Below are positions 12,535 through 16,720 of a stretch of 16,720 nt of DNA, in pieces. Origin of the DNA: STD1-80 sp043802745 (lineage in GTDB: Bacteria > Patescibacteriota > Minisyncoccia > Minisyncoccales > CG1-02-41-26). Positions within the stretch are counted from its first letter, which is position 1, and each line of letters opens with the position of its first letter. The stretch is taken from assembly GCA_043802745.1 (NCBI GenBank), contig JAZDKU010000002.1, forward strand, positions 1-16,720. The letters run 5' to 3'. Under the pieces are notes generated by a model that saw only the letters and a list, made by a program, of their open reading frames with translations, searched no databases and was not told the origin of the DNA. The translations under genes were made by a program, and so were the position numbers.

Positions 12535-13650
12535 ATGAGGAAATTGAACGGTATTTTAACGATTTTTACAGCGGTTTTGTTTTTCTTTTTAGTTACTTTT
12601 TTTACTTTTTCTGCCTACGGAGCAGAGTCAACAGATGAAGATCTTTGGCAGGAGTTTTCTGCACTCCTCGGCTCTTGCAAAGTGCAAAAACAAGATATTT
12701 CTTTAGTTAGGGAGCTAGTTGAGGCGATGGAAGATAAAGACGTGAATCGGGCTACCGATCCACGTTTTACAGACCGAGTAAAGGTATACGCCGCTTTTTT
12801 CTGGACATGGAAGCGTCAAGCTCCGGGCATTACGCACGAAGAGTTCAAGAAGGAGCTGGATAAATTCAAAAAGGAAGTTATTCAGGCTATCCAGAGAAAT
12901 GACGACTATATTTTGCAGATTAGTAAATTGCGAGAGACCCTTCAGGCGAAAGAGGATGAGGTTAAGACCGAAAAAGTTGCCCATGAAAAACTCGTGGGCG
13001 AATTGAAGGCAAAAATTGTCGAATTAGGAAAGCTGTTAAAGGAGTCGGAAAAAACTCCAAAAGGGATTTCTCAAGAGGAGGCGGATCGGCTCACAAAGGA
13101 GCTGGATGAAAAGGATAAGATAAATGCGGAACAAGTCGCGAAAATCGCGGAATTGTCTGCGAAAGTTGCTGGCCTGGCTGAACAAAACAGAAAGCTCAGG
13201 AGGTTGTTGGCTGAAAAAGAAGAGGCTGAAGAGCCTAAGTTTTTCAGGCCATACATTTCTTTAGCCGGAGTTGACTTTGTCGCTCCAGAAAAGTTCAGTG
13301 TTGCAAAGTGGCTCGATGACAAAGATAGTCGATTTGAGCATCAAATTGGTGGTGAAATCGGCCTAGGTTTGGTAGTCAAGCGAGTTGCTTTTATGCAGGG
13401 CCATGTAGGCATGAGTGGAAGCAATTTAGATTGGCATTCCGGTATCGAAGGTGGCCTGTATATTAAAGGTTTTAAGATTGGCGCGGGTGGGACTACATTT
13501 TGTAGTCGGCCTTATCCAATTCTTTATGCTTCTTATGACGGATTTTTGGCGCCTTTTATTAGGGTTCAGCCCGATAAAGAGGTGCCGTTTTTACAGTTTG
13601 GGTTGAATATGAATTTTGACATTCTCTCGGTTATCGAGAGAATAAGATAG
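12535..13650 (+). CDS. Exported coiled-coil protein with beta-rich C-terminal domain
   Basis: 371 residues. A long signal peptide (MRKLNGILTIFTAVLFFFLV..., likely cleaved after SAYGA at residue 30) shows export. An N-terminal helical region (31-100) leads to a charged coiled coil (about 103-230) rich in Lys, Glu and Leu heptads. Residues about 236-364 are a compact, Gly- and aromatic-rich beta domain (GGEIGLGLVV, AFMQGHVGMSGS, GIEGGLYIKGFKIGAGG, PFLQFGLNMNFDIL) that looks like the strands of a small barrel or outer-surface domain. I do not recognise the family. Base use is less AT-rich than the backbone genes, and a full SD precedes the ATG. It sits just right of IS30 and 13 bases before the collagen-like lipoprotein gene, with which it probably forms an operon. 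A phage-derived structural protein is a less likely alternative given the signal peptide. Confidence 0.65.
   Translation: MRKLNGILTIFTAVLFFFLVTFFTFSAYGAESTDEDLWQEFSALLGSCKVQKQDISLVRELVEAMEDKDVNRATDPRFTDRVKVYAAFFWTWKRQAPGITHEEFKKELDKFKKEVIQAIQRNDDYILQISKLRETLQAKEDEVKTEKVAHEKLVGELKAKIVELGKLLKESEKTPKGISQEEADRLTKELDEKDKINAEQVAKIAELSAKVAGLAEQNRKLRRLLAEKEEAEEPKFFRPYISLAGVDFVAPEKFSVAKWLDDKDSRFEHQIGGEIGLGLVVKRVAFMQGHVGMSGSNLDWHSGIEGGLYIKGFKIGAGGTTFCSRPYPILYASYDGFLAPFIRVQPDKEVPFLQFGLNMNFDILSVIERIR
13621..13643. repeat. Hairpin at the 3' end of the coiled-coil gene
   Basis: ATTCTCTCG, loop GTTAT, CGAGAGAAT: perfect 9-bp arms within the last codons. It lies 8 bases before the SD (AGGAG, 13651-13655) of the next gene and could tune the relative output of the two genes. 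Confidence 0.75.
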
Positions 13651-13663
13651 AGGAGATAGGGAA

Positions 13664-15340
13664 ATGAGAAAATTTGTTTTAGCGATAGTAATGGCTATTT
13701 TTTCTGTAATATTGTTGGTTGGTTGTGATTTTAACAAGGACAAGGACGATGACGATGACACGTTGCCCAAAAGTTCTAAATTGTCTACTCAAGGCGAGCT
13801 GGTGGCAAACAACAGCAATCAAGGAACAGCTGTTTTTGTTGACCCGGCATATAAAAATGCCTCAAAATTTCAGGCCTCTCTTTACCGCCTAGATCCAAAA
13901 GGAAGTGAAAAGACGTTAGAAGGGGAGAGAGGTTATCTTGGATTTAATGAAACATTTAGCGAACGAGTTTTTAATGTTTTATTGGGTCCATTAAGGCCTG
14001 GTGTTTATGAGCTTGACGTAGTGGTTCAGTATGTTAAAGACAATTTAGTTTTTGACAATATACCACTTAGCCAGCTAATAACAGTAGTAGAGGCGAAGGG
14101 ATATAAAGATCCGGTTTTTGTAATTAAGAAGTCAGACCCAGACGAATTGACTGTAAATCAGTCATTTGGATTGGAAGCTTATGCAGGCGAGGGCAATGTC
14201 GTCCAGGCCACAGCATGGAGATGGGTTTTCGATAACAAACTGACATGCGACGGTCAAATTATTTTTCCAGTTCTTGCGGATAAGCAAGAACATAAGATAA
14301 TCTTGACAGTTTGGGATAGCTTTGGCCCATACAGTCCAGTTTATTATCAGTTAACTGCCACAAAGGAGTTAATCGGTATTCCTGGCTCGCAAGGACCTCA
14401 AGGCGAGAAAGGGGAGACTGGAGCGACTGGTAAAACAGGAGCTACAGGTGCAACTGGTGCCACAGGGGCTAAAGGAGATCCTGGCGTAAATGGCACTAAC
14501 GGCGTTAACGGAAAAGATGGTGCTACTGGGGCTACGGGTGCCACTGGTGCGAAAGGTGATCCTGGCACAAATGGTAAAGATGGAAAAGATGGCGCCACTG
14601 GTGCGACCGGAGCTACAGGAGCCACTGGTGCAACTGGCCAGAAGGGTGATAAGGGTGACAAGGGTGACCCTGGCGCAACAGGTTTGACCGGTGCAACTGG
14701 TGTTGTTGGTCCAAAAGGAGAGAAGGGCGACACTGGTTTGCCTGGCACAAATGGTAAAGACGGAAAAGATGGTGCCACTGGTGCGACCGGTGCAACTGGT
14801 GCCACTGGACAAAAAGGTGACAAAGGTGACAAGGGTGATAAGGGTGACCCTGGTGTTGCCGGCAAGGATGGCACTAATGGAAAAGATGGAAAAGATGGAG
14901 TCGTGGTTAACCCACCGGTTGATAACAATCCTGTTATTCAGCCGGGCGTAAAAAATATAATTATCGCCTTAACCAATCCAGGGAATTTTGCTAGCGCAGA
15001 AATTTCTGGAAGTGTTGGGCAAACGGTTTCGGTCGCAATAACAGTCGAGGGTCCTTGCACTTCTCTGTCTGTTCAAGGGATTAAGTTTGGGTCTGGTATA
15101 TTGAAATTTAGGCCTGACTTGTCTCCTGGTGCAACAGAAGTTAATGGATTAATTTCTATTAACGTGACGAATGCTTCTCCATCGACAGCAAGAAGAATAT
15201 TTGTTACCTTGGTTTTTGAGGTAAAGTTTGCAGGAGAGCAAAAATTGGAGTTTTCGTCGGTGGATAAAATCCAGGCGACGGATCCAAATTATAAATTAGT
15301 CATTTTAGCGACCCCTGGAATAAGGGTGGTCGTGCACTAG
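13664..15340 (+). CDS. Lipoprotein with collagen-like Gly-X-Y repeat and cohesin-like C-terminal domain
   Basis: 558 residues. The signal peptide MRKFVLAIVMAIFSVILLVGC ends in a lipobox with Cys21, followed by an acidic DKDDDDD linker. Residues about 40-145 and 145-235 look like two beta-sandwich domains, the second PKD-like (QSFGLEAYAGEG, AWRWVFDN, HKIILTVWDSFGPYSPV). Residues 238-412 are 58 perfect Gly-X-Y triplets, mainly GAT, GDK, GKD and GDP, expected to form a trimeric collagen-like stalk. Residues about 425-558 (GSVGQTVSVAITVEG, IFVTLVFEVKFAGEQKLEF) resemble a cohesin-like sandwich. It is thus probably a surface stalk with a head domain, for attachment or host contact (inference). An AGGAG SD lies 8 bases upstream. 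The N-anchored lipoprotein form differs from typical tail-fibre collagen repeats. Confidence 0.82.
   Translation: MRKFVLAIVMAIFSVILLVGCDFNKDKDDDDDTLPKSSKLSTQGELVANNSNQGTAVFVDPAYKNASKFQASLYRLDPKGSEKTLEGERGYLGFNETFSERVFNVLLGPLRPGVYELDVVVQYVKDNLVFDNIPLSQLITVVEAKGYKDPVFVIKKSDPDELTVNQSFGLEAYAGEGNVVQATAWRWVFDNKLTCDGQIIFPVLADKQEHKIILTVWDSFGPYSPVYYQLTATKELIGIPGSQGPQGEKGETGATGKTGATGATGATGAKGDPGVNGTNGVNGKDGATGATGATGAKGDPGTNGKDGKDGATGATGATGATGATGQKGDKGDKGDPGATGLTGATGVVGPKGEKGDTGLPGTNGKDGKDGATGATGATGATGQKGDKGDKGDKGDPGVAGKDGTNGKDGKDGVVVNPPVDNNPVIQPGVKNIIIALTNPGNFASAEISGSVGQTVSVAITVEGPCTSLSVQGIKFGSGILKFRPDLSPGATEVNGLISINVTNASPSTARRIFVTLVFEVKFAGEQKLEFSSVDKIQATDPNYKLVILATPGIRVVVH
14375..14899 (+). repeat. 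Collagen-like triplet repeat tract
   Basis: Uninterrupted 9-bp-periodic coding repeat (58 triplets). A longer unit is superimposed: the words from CCTGGCACAAATGGTAAAGA recur at 14561 and 14741, exactly 180 bases (60 residues) apart, giving two copies of TN-KD-KD-GAT(n)-QK-DK-DP. This points to unit duplication; the GAT count differs (5 and 4). Confidence 0.92.
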
Positions 15341-15362
15341 CTCTTTTATAAAAAAGAAAAAT

Positions 15363-15418
15363 AGAGTGGGGGAATCACAAAGAAGAAATCTTCTTTGCCC
15401 CCGCTCTCATATATTTTT
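15363..15418 (+). terminator. Terminator after the collagen-like gene
   Basis: AGAG(T)GGGGG pairs with CCCCC(G)CTCT, and inside it CAAAGAAGA-AA-TCTTCTTTG forms a second stem; TTTTT follows at 15414-15418. It ends the island operon. Confidence 0.8.
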
Positions 15419-15429
15419 AATCTACTTTG

Positions 15430-15438
15430 TGCTATAAC
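15430..15438 (+). promoter_or_regulatory. Extended -10 candidate TGCTATAAC
   Basis: TG-C-TATAAC lies 55 bases before the ATG at 15493. No convincing -35 is present at the right distance, as often with extended -10 promoters. Confidence 0.45.
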
Positions 15439-15492
15439 CAAAAGAACAAGAAGAGATAGGTTGTGGGACAAAATAAGTTAAGAATAAAAAAT

Positions 15493-16720
15493 ATGAAAAA
15501 TTTAATTGTGGGGTTTGGTCTTGTTTTGATGGTTGGTTTGGGAGTTTTTGGTTTGACCAATCCCTTAGAGGCTGCTGATAACTGCCAAACAAAATGCTCA
15601 AGCGATGGGCTTGGCTTGCAGTATTGCTTGTCTTGCGATACTGCTAATAATAATTGCTTAGCTTGGTCAAGCATATATTCTTGCGATTCCGGCTATGCTT
15701 GCCAAGGGGGTAGCTGTGTTCAAAGCAGCCAAACTGGCCAAGCAACAGTGAGTTTAGCGCCAATCAATATAACCCCAGGGGTTACTTACAACAACTTTTT
15801 GGTTAAAGTTTCAGCTAATGACTCAAGTTATCCTGGTCGTATTAATAAAATTTGCGTTAAGGCAACAGATATCAATGTTGACCAGTGCCACACTTGCTCA
15901 AACAATACTTCTTGTTCGTTTGATTTTACAATACTAAGTGTGCCAACAGGTTCTTGGCGTTTTTATGGTTTGGCTTATAACAGTCAAAATCAAGAGTTAG
16001 CCAAAAATTCTATTTTAATAACTTTCAATCCTCTTAATATTAAACCGGCCTGCACTCCTCAATGTACTATAATGAGCGCTTGGCAGTGTCCAACCACCAA
16101 CACTTACAAGATTTGTGGAGACTTTAACAATGATTCTTGTTTGGAATGGTCTTCAAGCTATACTTGCGACACAGGTTCTACTTGTAGTGCAACTTCCAAG
16201 CAATGCGTGGCTAAAAACGACAATCCAACCACAGCTAATTTATCAATAAGTAAAACTAGTGTTTTAGTTGGTGAAAAAACTAATGTTAGTATTCAAGCCC
16301 AAGATACAGACGGAGTAGAAAAAGTTTGCTTGTCTGACGGAGACTATCAAACTCCAGAGTGTTTTACTGGCTCAAGCCACACTTGGGAAGTATCAAAATC
16401 AACTCCAGCTACATATTTCTTTTATGGATATGCCTATGGTAAAAAACCAAATGGTGAAACATCTCAAATAACTACTACTCCATTTTTTGTAACTTTAACT
16501 GTAAAAAGCCAGCCAACTGTCTGCGCCAACCAGTGCCAAACAATGAGCGCTTGGTCTTGTCCAACCACCAACACTTACCAGATTTGTGGAGACTTTAACA
16601 ATGATTCTTGTTTGGAATGGTCATCTCCATACACCTGCGATTCTGGATACACATGTTCGGCTGTTGGCAAAACATGCCAAGCAGTAGGGGATGGCCCAAC
16701 TACTGGCACTTTAACTACTA
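15493..16720 (+). CDS. Secreted cysteine-rich modular protein (3' end outside window)
   Basis: At least 409 residues, open to the window edge. MKNLIVGFGLVLMVGLGVFGLTNPLEAAD is a signal peptide. Two kinds of module alternate. The first is a Cys-rich unit with CPTTNTYxICGDFNNDSCLEW and YTCDxGxTC, seen clearly at residues about 194-237 and 351-394, and in degenerate form right after the signal peptide (YCLSCDTANNNCLAWSS). The second is a beta-sandwich module with paired cysteines (NINVDQCHTCSNN..., later VEKVCLSDGDYQTPECF). The many cysteines suggest disulfides formed outside the cell, which fits the thiol-redox genes at the left of the window. No SD; the start is set by the signal peptide. The family is not recognised. 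Likely a surface adhesin or envelope protein (inference). Confidence 0.75.
   Translation, partial: MKNLIVGFGLVLMVGLGVFGLTNPLEAADNCQTKCSSDGLGLQYCLSCDTANNNCLAWSSIYSCDSGYACQGGSCVQSSQTGQATVSLAPINITPGVTYNNFLVKVSANDSSYPGRINKICVKATDINVDQCHTCSNNTSCSFDFTILSVPTGSWRFYGLAYNSQNQELAKNSILITFNPLNIKPACTPQCTIMSAWQCPTTNTYKICGDFNNDSCLEWSSSYTCDTGSTCSATSKQCVAKNDNPTTANLSISKTSVLVGEKTNVSIQAQDTDGVEKVCLSDGDYQTPECFTGSSHTWEVSKSTPATYFFYGYAYGKKPNGETSQITTTPFFVTLTVKSQPTVCANQCQTMSAWSCPTTNTYQICGDFNNDSCLEWSSPYTCDSGYTCSAVGKTCQAVGDGPTTGTLTT
16072..16622 (+). repeat. Near-identical 80-bp direct repeat within the Cys-rich gene
   Basis: 16072-16151 and 16543-16622 both begin ATGAGCGCTTGG and run through ATTTGTGGAGACTTTAACAA to TTGGAATGGTC, differing at only a few bases over some 80, while the DNA between them is unrelated. 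Spacing is 471 bases, one module pair. Recent duplication or gene conversion is likely. Confidence 0.85.

Noticed and set aside
14375..14899. Tandem repeats as a possible CRISPR array
   Set aside because: The 9-bp period and perfect Gly-X-Y coding show a collagen-like protein; there are no spacers.
14369..14928. Long - strand open frames rich in Pro, Val, Ala or Ser/Thr opposite the collagen tract
   Set aside because: They are mirror readings of a GGT/ACT-type triplet repeat, which lacks stops in several frames. They have no start signals and the + strand gene is clear.
12535..15340. Phage tail-fibre pair
   Set aside because: Collagen repeats occur in tail fibres, but both proteins carry signal peptides and one a lipobox. 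No other phage genes are present.

Overview
The window looks like part of a chromosome of a Patescibacteria/CPR bacterium, probably Parcubacteria-like. This is inferred from AT-rich, tightly packed genes that often overlap by a few bases, shortened versions of glycolytic enzymes, a Clp ATPase with an N-terminal membrane region, many start codons without a Shine-Dalgarno (SD) sequence, and numerous small palindromic elements. TGA, TAG and TAA all act as stops, so the code is standard. No rRNA, tRNA or CRISPR array is visible. No lineage marker gene is present, so the placement is tentative.

Bases 1-5500 hold lower-glycolysis genes mixed with thiol-redox genes, all on the + strand: the end of thioredoxin reductase, enolase, a short 2,3-BPG-dependent phosphoglycerate mutase, two membrane-anchored thioredoxin-fold proteins sharing one N-terminal module, a small glutaredoxin, and a shortened GAPDH. 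Almost every junction carries a different palindromic or repeat element, and similar palindromes lie in frame inside the enolase and acyl-CoA synthetase genes. Bases 5553-7512 hold a clear terminator, a near-leaderless promoter, and the beta and alpha subunits of an ADP-forming acetyl/acyl-CoA synthetase. With GAPDH, PGM and enolase this fits sugar fermentation to acetate with ATP gained from acetyl-CoA.

Bases 7499-10219 encode a membrane-anchored, ClpC-like AAA+ protein. Its first ATPase domain is degenerate and both pore-loop regions appear to be lost, while the second ATPase site looks intact. This is the most unusual protein in the window. A membrane-anchored lipid-binding-like protein follows (10239-11228), then a strong terminator.

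Bases 11372-15340 look like an accessory island. It starts with a complete IS30-family element (transposase on the - strand). Two exported-protein genes follow: a signal-peptide/coiled-coil protein with a beta-rich C-terminal domain, and a lipoprotein with 58 uninterrupted collagen-like Gly-X-Y triplets and a cohesin-like C-terminal domain. Both genes have strong SD sequences and a less AT-rich base composition, unlike their neighbours. After another terminator, the window ends inside a cysteine-rich, modular secreted protein (15493 to the edge). The right half is therefore mainly about the cell surface.
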